A stretch of 64,000 bases of DNA from Zygotorulaspora mrakii (lineage: Eukaryota > Ascomycota > Saccharomycetes > Saccharomycetales > Saccharomycetaceae): assembly GCF_013402915.1 (NCBI RefSeq), contig NC_050721.1, positions 620,001-684,000 of the forward strand, written 5' to 3'. A program made the position numbers and the translations under genes. Each line of letters starts with the position of its first letter. Position 1 is the first letter of the stretch. This document shows positions 28,657-38,501 of this stretch, piece by piece. Under the pieces are notes generated by a model. That model was given only the letters and a program-made list of their open reading frames with translations, had not been told where the DNA came from and ran no database searches.

Positions 28657-31600
28657 TCAGTCGAATGTTCGCTGCAAAACGATGTTCTTTATTTTTTCAC
28701 GCTCATTTTTCAGCTTCTCACCTTCTTCGATGACTCCAGAGACAAAATCAACATTTGAAGGTAACTCTAATTTCCGTGATTGGGTTTTCTTGCCCGATTT
28801 ACTCAAAAATGTAAATGCTACCTTTTGAGGTTGGTTCGACTCCTGGTCATCTCCGCGACGCAAAATAGTGGGTCTAGCAAAATCTCCGCCTACTGCAATT
28901 GATGTGGGAATATTACAGGTTGCGATTTTTTCGTTTTTTCTGGAATCTATTGACTCAGACATTATTTGCTGAAATTGTTTCTCCAATTCTGCCTCTACTT
29001 TGCATTCCTCTTTATCCTGCAGCCTGTTTTGAAATTGGTCATATATTCTTTTTCTCTCAATTTTTCTCTCCGCCTCAATATCTCTGTAGTTGTCATCTTC
29101 GTCGCGCTCATCTTCATCGTCATCCTCGTCTTCATCTTCATCCTCATCTTCATCCTCATCTTCATCTTCATCTTCATCTTCATCTTCATCTTCATCTTCA
29201 TCTTCAGCTTCATCTTCATCCTCATCCTCATCTTCGTCTCCCTCGTCATCATCATCTTCATCTTCGTCTTCATCGTAATCTTCTTCCTCATCGTCATCTT
29301 CTTCTTCGTCTTCATCCTCAACTTCATTTTCATATTCAACACTTTCATATTCCTCCCTTTCAACGCCATCGTCGTCACCATCCTCTACCAGACTTGATTC
29401 TTCTTCGTTCTCATCATCATGTGCAGGGTAAACGCATTCCTCAGCCGCAGTGCCATCACTTTTGTAGTCATCATCTTCTTCGATTTCAGAATCCTCCTGG
29501 GAGTTGCCATCGTTGACTGCATCCTCAGCTCTGTTGTCTTTTGTTAGATCTTCTTTTGTTAAATCTTTTTTTGGCACATCTTCCTTCGTATCATTGGTCA
29601 ACTTATTTGAAGCCATTGACTGGGAAAGCCTGGTAGCACTTTCTAAAATAGTCGAGGATCTCTCTAAATTTGGTATGATCAGACCACCGTATTTTTTAAA
29701 GGTTCCTTCAATCTTGAACTGCGTTTCATTTGGAAGCGGCTGAGTTTTGGTAAAGGTGTAGTATTCGAGAAACCTTAAAAGTAAAAGAAGCTTACTTGCA
29801 AATGCCGCAGGAGTTCTGGTTACATTTAGTAATATAGTGGTCATCAGCTGAATTCTAAAATAGTTGTCGGGTGGATCAAACTCATTTGGTGAGAATAGAT
29901 ACGGCTGTGATTCTGTATGACGGAATTTCATAACATGGTAAATAGTATCCACTAAAACTAGGGGCCCTATAAGTTCATGATTGTAGATTTCAGTAAGGTA
30001 TTTGGCCTGAGCAATCCGGCGCATATTTTGGCTGTAATCATTAATCTCTAGCCCTCTTTCCACACTTTCCAAGACCTGATCAATGCACATAATGGCAAAG
30101 TTTTTATGATAGTTGTATAATTCCTTTAACAAATGCGCTAGAAATTGAATATGTTGATAACTCACATATTCAGGTTGTGAGAATAGCTCGAATAATGTTT
30201 TATGCGTTTTCTGATCTCTCCAATCCGCTTTGCGCAGCAATTTCACAGTGTATTTCAAGGGAAAATTTCCTAGCTCTCTTCGCAGAAGTATATGGTAGAA
30301 ATGTTGCTCAGCTGAAAGGGGTTCAGTATCAGCGTTCAGTTCGCTCACTGAAGGTGGGTAAACAAGATTCAGCAAGTTTTCCAAACTTGCTTTCAAATTC
30401 ATGTTAAGTTGTCTGTCTTTCTTCTTATCGTTTATTAAATCCGTCATCTTTTCCATATGTGACCGGAACTCAGGTTTATTTATCAGAAATATCCCCAAAT
30501 TTTCAAATACCACGGTCAAGATTTCAATATTATTCGGCACTTGTAAATTCAAAAGTAATGTTCTTATTTTGTGAAAGATCATAAATGTTGGTATCATCAT
30601 AAACTTAACCATCTCGCTGAAGAAGATTATGTTTTTAACGTTTATCCTATTCGAATGAAGTTGATGCCTGAAGCCGCTGTCTAAATAGGAAATAATCTCT
30701 TCAATTATGTCGGAAAAATAGATACCATTGGTTGCTAAGAATCTAGCATAGAGACTTAATTTGCTCCAGTCATGTGTTTCTATTAAAAATTTTACAAATC
30801 TTTTTCGCGTTGCTTTATTATCCAGACTGTTCTTCCAATAATCAACGGCTGCCTGGTCTATCATTTCCTTTGTTTCGGCATTTTCCAAAGAAATGAAAAA
30901 GTCGTTGATAATTGAGCCACTTGCTTCAGTTTTGTTGTTGGTATATTCTTTGTATATGTCTTCAACATTGGGCAACACCTCGTAAAATTTTCTTGCATCC
31001 TCATTCTCCCACGGGCCCCTTTTACCTGAAACCACCGACGCATTGGATATTACTGCAGTAACGGAAGGTTCATTGACAGCTTGCGGCTCGATATCCGTTT
31101 CGAGCACGGGAGGTGCGACTTTAAAGAATTCGGCCAGTTGAAAACTTGCCAATTTGAATCTTTCAAATACAGGTAGCAACGAATCATGCTCCTCAAGATA
31201 CGAATCGGTGACTTTACCGGTACGAATTTGACACTTTTCATGTTCTTTCATGAGCTTCTTGGTTCTTTTATGTAGCTCCGAAGCTTTGTTGAAAGCTGCT
31301 TCCATAAACACCTTGAATAGTGTGCACAATAAAGTTGTCAATTCTTCCTCACATATAAGTTTGCTCCAACCTTCCTTCTCGCTATCGAAAAGCTCTGGGA
31401 ACTTCCGTATAAATGAAGTAGCAATGCCGGCGGTATATCCTACTTTGAATTGATAGCTTAAAACTTCTTTCAAAATACTGGAGAGGAGTGGCTCCTTCTT
31501 AGAGAACTTCTTTTGTATAAACATGGGTAAATCAGATTTTGATTCGATATCATTTAATGTTGTGAACACGCCAACTAAATACAACTCAGTGAATACGCGT

Positions 31601-32123
31601 AGATTTGCTTTCAACCTGATTATCCTGGGAGGTTCCTCTTTTTCAACAAATAAGGTATCAATAGGATTGGCGAAGTTATTCAAAAACAATCCCAATAACT
31701 TACTGGTGAAAGTATGGCCAAATCTTTGATGCAGTCCGCTTATGACTTCGACAGCGGCCACTACATCTTCATTCTTGTTAGAAACGTTAGACAATCCTTC
31801 ATATGCAGTGTTAATGATTTCTGACAAATACTTCTCCAAAGACACTTCTCTCAAATCCTTGAGCAACGATGCCTTGGAGTCCTTCGTGATTCCTTGCTTC
31901 AACTTTTTTATAAATCCCGTATTACGTTTGATGCTGGAATCAAATTTCCTTTCCTTTTCTGGAGCTACCTCCAAGCCACTCCAGGCCCTCAAATTTAGCT
32001 CACGTAGCTGCAATCTTCTCTCATCCTGATATCAATCACAAATAGTATGCAATATCAATGTTAGTCAAACTACCCAATAATTAAAAAGAGCTTTAATAAA
32101 CGCTTAGTTGAACATACATCCAT
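28657..32123 (-). CDS. NMD2: Nonsense-mediated decay factor Nmd2/Upf2, spliced: 32118-32123 joined to 28657-32025
   Basis: Exon 1 is only ATGGAT (Met-Asp); exon 2 continues DERRLQLRELNLRAWSG, in total 1124 residues. Helical MIF4G domains fill most of the protein; SSIKRNTGFIKKLKQGI, AAVEVISGLHQRFG and NNIEILTVVFENLG are typical of Upf2. A long Asp/Glu tract (about residues 870-1010) precedes the C-terminal Upf1-binding part (RKIERKRIYDQFQNRL, then KVAFTFLSKSGKKTQSRKLE). Upf2 bridges Upf1 and Upf3 on mRNAs with premature stops. S. cerevisiae NMD2 has an intron in the same early position. Tandem with PEP7 upstream and convergent with PTC7. Confidence 0.95.
29099..29390 (-). repeat. NMD2: GAAGAT/GATGAG microsatellite coding an acidic tract in NMD2
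   Basis: Imperfect hexamer and trinucleotide repeats, densest at 29136-29280, give an almost pure Glu/Asp run. On the other strand and in shifted frames the same repeat creates Ser-, Leu/His-, Phe/Ile- or Met/Lys-rich open frames, which are artefacts. Confidence 0.9.
32026..32117 (-). other. NMD2: NMD2 intron after a 6-nt first coding exon
   Basis: Minus strand: donor GTATGT directly after ATGGAT, branch point GACTAAC (plus-strand 32060-32066), acceptor CAG before GATGAGAGAAGA. 92 nt, phase 0. Without the join the frame would lack an ATG at the conserved N-terminus. Confidence 0.85.
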
Positions 32124-32383
32124 AACTGAGACAGTCAGCTCCTCAAAGTAAACACAAAGCTACAGGTTACTATATAGACCCTCCTTTGCTGGTTGTGCAG
32201 TTCGCTCTTTAAAAGTTTCATTGAAAGTTTGTACATGCCTCATGAAAAAAAATGTAAAAAAAAATAATACTCAAATATTCTAAAATGAAAAAGGCTATAT
32301 AGAGAATATGAATTTGTAGAAAAATCTCGTCATTCCATTCCTGCGTGCCTTATTATGAGTTAGGTACGTCCATGTCATGTAGG

Positions 32384-33967
32384 TCAATGGAAACCTTGTT
32401 CACCGAGCCTGTTTTGAATTTCTTCGATTTTACCTTTTAATTCCAATAAGTTTCGATCTAGCACAGCTATTTCATCAAACTTTCTTTGTTTTTTCGCATT
32501 TTCTATCATAGATTCTACTAGAAACTTCTGTTCCTTAAGCACCATTAACTCTTCACGACAAACTTTTATTTCTTTTATTGTGAGGTCATTGAATACAATA
32601 TCCGAAAGTTTTTGGACTTCGGGAGTACTCTCATTTGAACCTCTGTTCTCATTGACCCGAGGGCTAATAATTGGAATAGATTTCAGTTTCAATATCTTCT
32701 CGGTTATAAAAATTGAAGATGCTATCTGGAAGGATTGCTGAATCTTTTTTTGGGCGGCATTTCTTGGTGACATGGACGAAATTTGTCTGGTCAAAATATT
32801 ATAGGATTCAACAGCTCTCAACAATTTCTTCCTTAGCTTCGTAGCTTCTGCAATAAGCGCTGGATTTGGAGAAGCATTTTGTTTCTGAGCGTTCTCAATC
32901 TCCTCTAATCTTGAGTTGAGTAAAGGCCAAATATTGGATATGACTTGTGAAAGATTATATATACTCTCACATCTAGCGAGCAGGATGGATGCGGGTTGTT
33001 CTATATCTCTTCTGAATTTTCTGCCAACATACAAAATGTGAATGCATTGAGAACATATTCGTATTGAATAGTCTTTGTCAACTGTTTGCGGGTTAAACTC
33101 TTTAAAAGGCAAATCAGTAGCAGCATTAGCCAAATACGCCAAAGGTACTTGGTTCGAGCAGTTCGTGGTCTTATTATCACAAACAATACTGCCGCATAAT
33201 CTGCAGTGGTGTTTTCGAAGTGTTAATCCGAACGACTGAGAGCAAATCGGACAGTTCAATGCAGCTCGGTCATCTTTCCATGCCGTTACAGTTCTTTCTA
33301 ACAACGATATTTCCTTGGAAACACGGTAGCTCATAAAAACACCGTTACCATTTTTTTTGAGTATCCTGCTGATACCATCAATAAGTAATACAAGTCTATT
33401 TTCTAGTTGTAGTTGCATTAATTTCTTGTCTTCATTTTTCTTGTGTCTTAGTGTCTTGAACTGATCAATAAGATCAACCACGGATCCATAATCATTATAC
33501 CCATCTCTCCGAATAAAACATTGGTAGCAACAATTGACCCATCTACCATTCAGAGGATCGTATTCCGCATTTGCGTTTAAGCGCATCACATTTCTGCAGT
33601 CCATCTTACAAAAAAGCTCACCACATTTTCTACAATTAATACATCCATTGATTTGATTTAATGGTCTTTTACACACATGACAATTCTGATGCTCTGGGCT
33701 TGGTTTTTTCCAGTGATTTCTGATCATTAGTTTGTTTTGATGTCGTACCCTTTTGTTATCAGCTTCAAGACTTTCTTCCCCCTGACTTATAAATTTGCCA
33801 CTAGAGGTACCGTTACCGCCCTTACTTTCATCGCCATCAAATCCATGGTCAAAATCTAGGTGATGATTCAATTGCCCTAGATTGTCAAAAGTCTTGGAGC
33901 ATACTGGACACTCCAGTTCATTATTTCTGACCGGCCGATGGCCTTCAGATAATACCTCTGACTCCAT
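32384..33967 (-). CDS. PEP7: Endosomal tethering protein Pep7/Vac1 (FYVE)
   Basis: 527 residues from the ATG at 33967; the open frame upstream has no other ATG. A C2H2 finger lies near the N-terminus (CPVCSKTFDNLGQLNHHLDF, about 20-41). Two cysteine-rich fingers follow: CHVCKRPLNQINGCINCRKC (about 94-115) and a FYVE domain from CPICSQSFG with the PI3P-binding core RKHHCRLCG. The C-terminus is coiled coil and would hold the Rab5/Vps21-binding site. Pep7 links PI3P, Vps21, Vps45 and the SNARE Pep12 for Golgi-to-endosome fusion in vacuolar sorting. S. cerevisiae Pep7 (515 residues) has the same organisation. Neighbour of UTP4 in its own block. Confidence 0.95.
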   Translation of the reverse strand: MESEVLSEGHRPVRNNELECPVCSKTFDNLGQLNHHLDFDHGFDGDESKGGNGTSSGKFISQGEESLEADNKRVRHQNKLMIRNHWKKPSPEHQNCHVCKRPLNQINGCINCRKCGELFCKMDCRNVMRLNANAEYDPLNGRWVNCCYQCFIRRDGYNDYGSVVDLIDQFKTLRHKKNEDKKLMQLQLENRLVLLIDGISRILKKNGNGVFMSYRVSKEISLLERTVTAWKDDRAALNCPICSQSFGLTLRKHHCRLCGSIVCDNKTTNCSNQVPLAYLANAATDLPFKEFNPQTVDKDYSIRICSQCIHILYVGRKFRRDIEQPASILLARCESIYNLSQVISNIWPLLNSRLEEIENAQKQNASPNPALIAEATKLRKKLLRAVESYNILTRQISSMSPRNAAQKKIQQSFQIASSIFITEKILKLKSIPIISPRVNENRGSNESTPEVQKLSDIVFNDLTIKEIKVCREELMVLKEQKFLVESMIENAKKQRKFDEIAVLDRNLLELKGKIEEIQNRLGEQGFH

Positions 33968-34236
33968 GATCTGTTGACTACCAGTTCCCAGCAGCACCGT
34001 CTATCACCAGGCTAATCCAAGTTCGAAGTTGGAAGCACTTGTTCAATATAATAATAGTGCGCAAATGGTTTTTTCTGTATATCTGACGAATTTCATACTG
34101 AAGATGCACATCGCGATGTAAGTCGATATCTTTCAACACATGTAAGGAAGAAGACTCTTAAAGTGGCTGACGGGAAAAATTAATAAGCAAGGGTACTACC
34201 GACCCTTCTGTCGTTAATGAGCTACCACTGAGAATA

Positions 34237-35829
34237 ATGGAAGAATACTTTGTGGCATTTGTGCTGGTTGTTAGCGCGGTAGTGGTATATCAATGCTCCT
34301 ATCATATAATATGGTTCAAAGTTGGGTCACTGTTTGACATTACAATGGCCCCATCTAAAGCCATACAGTCTCAGGAGATACCGAAATGGGAATTGAATGA
34401 TAGCACATTTTTCTACAAACTTTACAGCGAATACTCGATATCTTCACATAGAATTAAAAATACTGTCAGGATTTTATTCTCAATTGCCATGGTGAGCTAC
34501 GCCATGACGGTTGAGATTGTCCTCTGGCAGATAAGAACTGCAGAGGTTGATCAGAGGGCAGATTTTCTCACTAAGATGGTGTGGCCGTGTGTATCAATAC
34601 TTTTGTCGATGTTGATCATTTTAACACAACCATTTTTAATTGTATTATCTCTGCTAAACAAGTTTTACAAGGACAGGTTCGATATCGAAAGACTTTTGAT
34701 TTACACTTGCATGTTGATTGCATTTTTGATAGCTTGCTTGAGCATACTTAGCTTTGGACCCTTTAAATATACAAAAAGCATGTTAACAAAAATATCCATG
34801 GTTGGCATTACGGTTATGGCCTTCCTTTCAGGTGTTGCATCAATATCAACACTTCATTATACTTTTTTATTTATTAAAAAGAGATGGTTTCCAACGAGCG
34901 TCAGAGAAGACGATCGTGACTTAACTGCAAATACATCTAGGGCATTGCTATGGACCGGAAACGATATGATTAACGAACGAATTGCGAGCTTTCAGCAGAA
35001 TATACAGGAAGACCTTCTCATTTTGAAAAAAGTTGAAAACGAGAAAGATGGGGGGTCTCTTCCAAGAAGGGATCAAGTAGTTGAGAGGATTGCGGAATCT
35101 CATTTAGAAATTGCCAAACTAGAGCATAGAATTCAGCAGTCGCGTAAGATTTTACTAATGAAAAAAGCATTCCATTTATCATTCTTGTTGTATTGTTTGC
35201 ATAAAGTCATATTTACGTTTACCAGGTCAATTCCCAATATTGTAGGGAGTTGGTCCACAAATCGAGATTCTCAAAGTCAGGAATCTGCCCGAGGACCTTC
35301 GGAATGGGTTGCAGATCCATTGGCGATTACCCTAGCAAAAGTACTTGACTTTCTTCTCTTCAAATTCAATTACCAGTATGAGCTCGACTCCTTAACCAAA
35401 CAGATATCACTGCTTCTTTCTGTGTCTCTTTTTATCTGCTCATTATCAACAGTGGCAACTACTATCTCGATTGTCATCACCATTTTACCAACCAAATTCA
35501 GAGCCCTGGCGATGTATACAATGCAGAGTACCGAGAAAGGAAGAGAATTACCTAAGTATAGAAAAGAAGGGAATCATAACCGGAAACCTCCGTCAATAAT
35601 CAAAAATTTGATCGTATCCGAGTTAACAGGGATCTATGTTGTTGCAACTGTATTGTCCGTTCGCTCCAATCTACCGTTTGAAGTTTCGGAAAAAGTTAAC
35701 GAGCTGCTTGGACAGAGATTTACTGTGCCTAACATTGTGATTGACTCCTGGTTCGACCTAATTTATGCTTTTTCGTGCATCTTCACCATTGCATTTATGA
35801 AGATAGCTGAACGGGTTTTATCCAAGTAA
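34237..35829 (+). CDS. YHR078W homologue, GPHR/GPR89-like multi-pass membrane protein
   Basis: 530 residues with about eight or nine hydrophobic segments, starting at residue 4 (YFVAFVLVVSAVVVYQCSYH). A long cytosolic loop with a predicted coiled coil follows helix 5 (about 225-310; NERIASFQQNIQEDLLILKK). This is the layout of the Golgi pH regulator/GPR89 family, whose animal and plant members affect Golgi acidification or act as anion channels. Position between NMD2/PEP7 and UTP4/IRE1 matches S. cerevisiae YHR078W (about 552 residues), which is uncharacterised. Function here is therefore only a family guess. Convergent with UTP4 (102 bp between stops). Confidence 0.85.
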   Translation: MEEYFVAFVLVVSAVVVYQCSYHIIWFKVGSLFDITMAPSKAIQSQEIPKWELNDSTFFYKLYSEYSISSHRIKNTVRILFSIAMVSYAMTVEIVLWQIRTAEVDQRADFLTKMVWPCVSILLSMLIILTQPFLIVLSLLNKFYKDRFDIERLLIYTCMLIAFLIACLSILSFGPFKYTKSMLTKISMVGITVMAFLSGVASISTLHYTFLFIKKRWFPTSVREDDRDLTANTSRALLWTGNDMINERIASFQQNIQEDLLILKKVENEKDGGSLPRRDQVVERIAESHLEIAKLEHRIQQSRKILLMKKAFHLSFLLYCLHKVIFTFTRSIPNIVGSWSTNRDSQSQESARGPSEWVADPLAITLAKVLDFLLFKFNYQYELDSLTKQISLLLSVSLFICSLSTVATTISIVITILPTKFRALAMYTMQSTEKGRELPKYRKEGNHNRKPPSIIKNLIVSELTGIYVVATVLSVRSNLPFEVSEKVNELLGQRFTVPNIVIDSWFDLIYAFSCIFTIAFMKIAERVLSK

Positions 35830-35931
35830 GGCGGTAAATATATTGATATATAATCATAGTGATAACTGAACCTCATTCACTGATTTGTATTTATGATAAT
35901 GCAAAATGCCATAACTAAATCCTTTAAAGCT

Positions 35932-38175
35932 TTAGAATACCAATTTTGGTAAATCGTACGCTCCTTGACTTGGATTAACTAAACTTGTTGGTCTTTCAAC
36001 AACGAATATTTCATTTTCAGATATAATATCAGCGAAAAGAATTGGTTTGAATTTATCTGTGAAATAGAAGGCCTTACTGTCTACAGTGTCTTTACTCGTC
36101 CCATCAAATTTGTATTTACCCGTAGTGGATGAAGGAATATCTATTGATTCTGAAACGTGGAGATCATTTTCATCATCCTCCTCATCTGCATCGTTAAGAA
36201 AATTACTCTCATCTGTAATGGTTAATCCATCCCGAGTATGTTTTTTTTGCTTCTTTCTGGAATTAAGTGGCAGATTGACGGATAAATCAAATCTTGAGAG
36301 CCAAGCTGGACTCCAAATCCACATTTTGCTCATATCTTTGGGATCATAAAATATTCCATTACATTTTTCAGATGAAATTTCTAGTTGTCTGGGAAGGTTG
36401 TCCGTATTTATTTTAGACCACTCAGTCAGAAGGCCTCCATCGCTTTCCTTTTCATTTAGTATGTTCACTTCATATATTTTGTTATCGGCCGCTGCTATTA
36501 CTACCGCGTTTCTTTCGACATTAATTCTGACTGCGGTTACAAAGTTCATGAGACGAAACAACGATTTTGATTTCATTGTTGTGAGGTCTACTAGATCAAT
36601 AGCCCCGCAACCCCTTGCTACGACTGAGTAATTGCCACTGACCTCCAGACAATTTATGCTGTTTAAAAATGGTACTTTGAGACTACTCCTAGTTTGAGAA
36701 ACTTCTGGCAATTCTATGGGTTCAATTTCCTCATCATTTTCTGATTCCAAATCTAGTACAAAAAACTCATCTTGTGATGAACAAGCTGCAATCCTCGAAT
36801 TGTCTATAAATTTAACATGCTTACATCCTGTATTCAGAAGAGCCTCATTATCCAACTTTGTAACTCTTAATTTAGAGCCAGTGGGTTGAAGATGGAACAA
36901 CTTTGTAGATGATGGTCTTGCAACTATAAGTACTTGTCCATCGGGAGACATTGCACATGTGGTGATGCTCTGTTCATCTTTTAACACTAGTTTGCAAACC
37001 AACCTATAATTCTTGGGGGAACTGAACTCACTACCAATAATCCATATTTTCACAATAGATTCCTGCCACATAACAACAAATCTTTGTTCTTTATTGATCA
37101 AGATATTCTCATTGAAGCGTGCAAAGGGTGGCAATTTTCTATATTTACCATCAGAAAACGAGGATAAGGAACTAATAATCAAAGTTTTCTCAACACCACC
37201 AGAAACTAAGAAATCAGCGCCTTTGGACTGATAAGAGCACATGGCTCTCACATCATTTCCATGTATCAATCTATTTGATGTATTTACCCAACGATTGCTG
37301 CTTTGGCTCTTGGACAAAGAGTGAGAAAAATGATATATCTTCCTATCGACACCTGCGCTGAAAACATATTCATCATTAGCATCCGAGGCTAGACAAAGAA
37401 CATCAGCTGTATGCGTTTTGAACGATTGAGCTAGCGTGGCGTAATGAAAGTCCCAAAATTTCACGGAACCTGTTGAGTCACCAGAGACAATTTGATTAAG
37501 TTTTGGTAAGTATAAGATCGACCATACCAATGTGGACTCGTTTTTTGCTTTATCAACCCTCATCGTATGCAATAGTCTTCCTGAATTTTCTGAATTTTTC
37601 TGAACAGACCAGATCCTAATCCTACCGTCAGAGCAGCCTCCAATAAGATAATCATCCCTATTCCAAGTAAGGGATAAGATCCTAGCCTCCTGTCTCATTA
37701 AAATCGAAGCATGTTCCAAAGAACCTGGACCACCGGAGATATCAATTATGACTACTGTACCATTGTCACACCCTACCGCAAGCTTGTCCTGAGATTCATT
37801 TCTTGCAATAGACCATATAACACCTGCATTACAATCATAATTCTTCAGAGGTAATCCCGTAGCTAAATTCCACTCCGTCACTACCGTCGAACCACCGATA
37901 GAGAAAAGCCTTAAAGGCTCCCCGGAAACATTTCTCCAACACAAACCCTCAATTGATCTGTCCTTACCAGAGCGTATTACCATCTCCTGAAACCAGTTCT
38001 CACGTGGATTCCAAATCTCTATATCACCATTAGATCTACCAAGCGCCAATCGTAGATCAGACGGCGTCATCTTCGTAGTGCTCGATTTATGCGAAAATGC
38101 GAGCGCAGTGATATTTCCTGTCGAAATATCAATAAACCTTGACCTATGCACAACCATAGAATCTTGTCCTGTCAT
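35932..38175 (-). CDS. UTP4: Small-subunit processome WD40 protein Utp4
   Basis: 747 residues starting at MTGQDSMVVHRSRFID, which aligns with the N-terminus of the S. cerevisiae protein. Two WD40 propellers: repeats such as DLRLALGRSNGDIEIWNPRE, IGGCSDGRIRIWSVQ and SGDSTGSVKFWDFHYA in the first half, more divergent ones in the second. A basic then acidic segment (RKKQKKHTRDG, DADEEDDENDL) comes near the C-terminus, which ends PKLVF as in other yeasts. Utp4 belongs to the t-UTP/UtpA complex that binds nascent pre-rRNA and starts 18S processing in the nucleolus. PAC and RRPE promoter motifs upstream agree. Confidence 0.97.
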   Translation of the reverse strand: MTGQDSMVVHRSRFIDISTGNITALAFSHKSSTTKMTPSDLRLALGRSNGDIEIWNPRENWFQEMVIRSGKDRSIEGLCWRNVSGEPLRLFSIGGSTVVTEWNLATGLPLKNYDCNAGVIWSIARNESQDKLAVGCDNGTVVIIDISGGPGSLEHASILMRQEARILSLTWNRDDYLIGGCSDGRIRIWSVQKNSENSGRLLHTMRVDKAKNESTLVWSILYLPKLNQIVSGDSTGSVKFWDFHYATLAQSFKTHTADVLCLASDANDEYVFSAGVDRKIYHFSHSLSKSQSSNRWVNTSNRLIHGNDVRAMCSYQSKGADFLVSGGVEKTLIISSLSSFSDGKYRKLPPFARFNENILINKEQRFVVMWQESIVKIWIIGSEFSSPKNYRLVCKLVLKDEQSITTCAMSPDGQVLIVARPSSTKLFHLQPTGSKLRVTKLDNEALLNTGCKHVKFIDNSRIAACSSQDEFFVLDLESENDEEIEPIELPEVSQTRSSLKVPFLNSINCLEVSGNYSVVARGCGAIDLVDLTTMKSKSLFRLMNFVTAVRINVERNAVVIAAADNKIYEVNILNEKESDGGLLTEWSKINTDNLPRQLEISSEKCNGIFYDPKDMSKMWIWSPAWLSRFDLSVNLPLNSRKKQKKHTRDGLTITDESNFLNDADEEDDENDLHVSESIDIPSSTTGKYKFDGTSKDTVDSKAFYFTDKFKPILFADIISENEIFVVERPTSLVNPSQGAYDLPKLVF

Positions 38176-38236
38176 TGTAAAGGTCTGCAAATGTTCAATT
38201 CTAATTGATTGGCTACTATATTATTTAGAAGTAAAT

Positions 38237-38246
38237 GCGATGAGCT
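38237..38246 (+). promoter_or_regulatory. PAC element in the UTP4/YCG1 promoter
   Basis: GCGATGAGCT, a perfect PAC motif, 62 bp upstream of UTP4. PAC is bound by Dot6/Tod6 and marks ribosome-biogenesis genes. Confidence 0.7.
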
Positions 38247-38261
38247 CTGAAATGTTTAACC

Positions 38262-38271
38262 AAAAATTTTT
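38262..38271. promoter_or_regulatory. RRPE-like element in the UTP4/YCG1 promoter
   Basis: AAAAATTTTT, 15 bp from the PAC motif on the side away from UTP4. PAC plus RRPE (Stb3 site) in this spacing is the usual pair of ribosome-biogenesis promoters. Confidence 0.6.
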
Positions 38272-38501
38272 CAATATCAAAATGATATGGGAAACGAAAA
38301 GAACGTCCAATGTGATAGGATCACATCAAAGATGCCCATAAACAAGTAGTTGTTTACCTCAATAAAAGGATTCACGACTACTTCTAGGTTATCATCATTC
38401 AACAGCTTGTGTAAGCTGGGTACTATTCTATCTGTGACTTCTCTTTGCACTTTACAAACGTTGATTTCACGCTATAATTGGCGATTGCGTCAGGGAAGAC
38501 A

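Noticed and set aside
28995..29381. Minus-strand 128-codon Met/Lys repeat frame
   Set aside because: Same microsatellite in another frame of the NMD2 strand.
28899..29516. Plus-strand frames of 205 and 143 codons and a pure-serine frame opposite NMD2
   Set aside because: They are read from the complement or shifted frames of the GAAGAT microsatellite coding the Nmd2 acidic tract; the sense protein is conserved, these are repeats without any domain.
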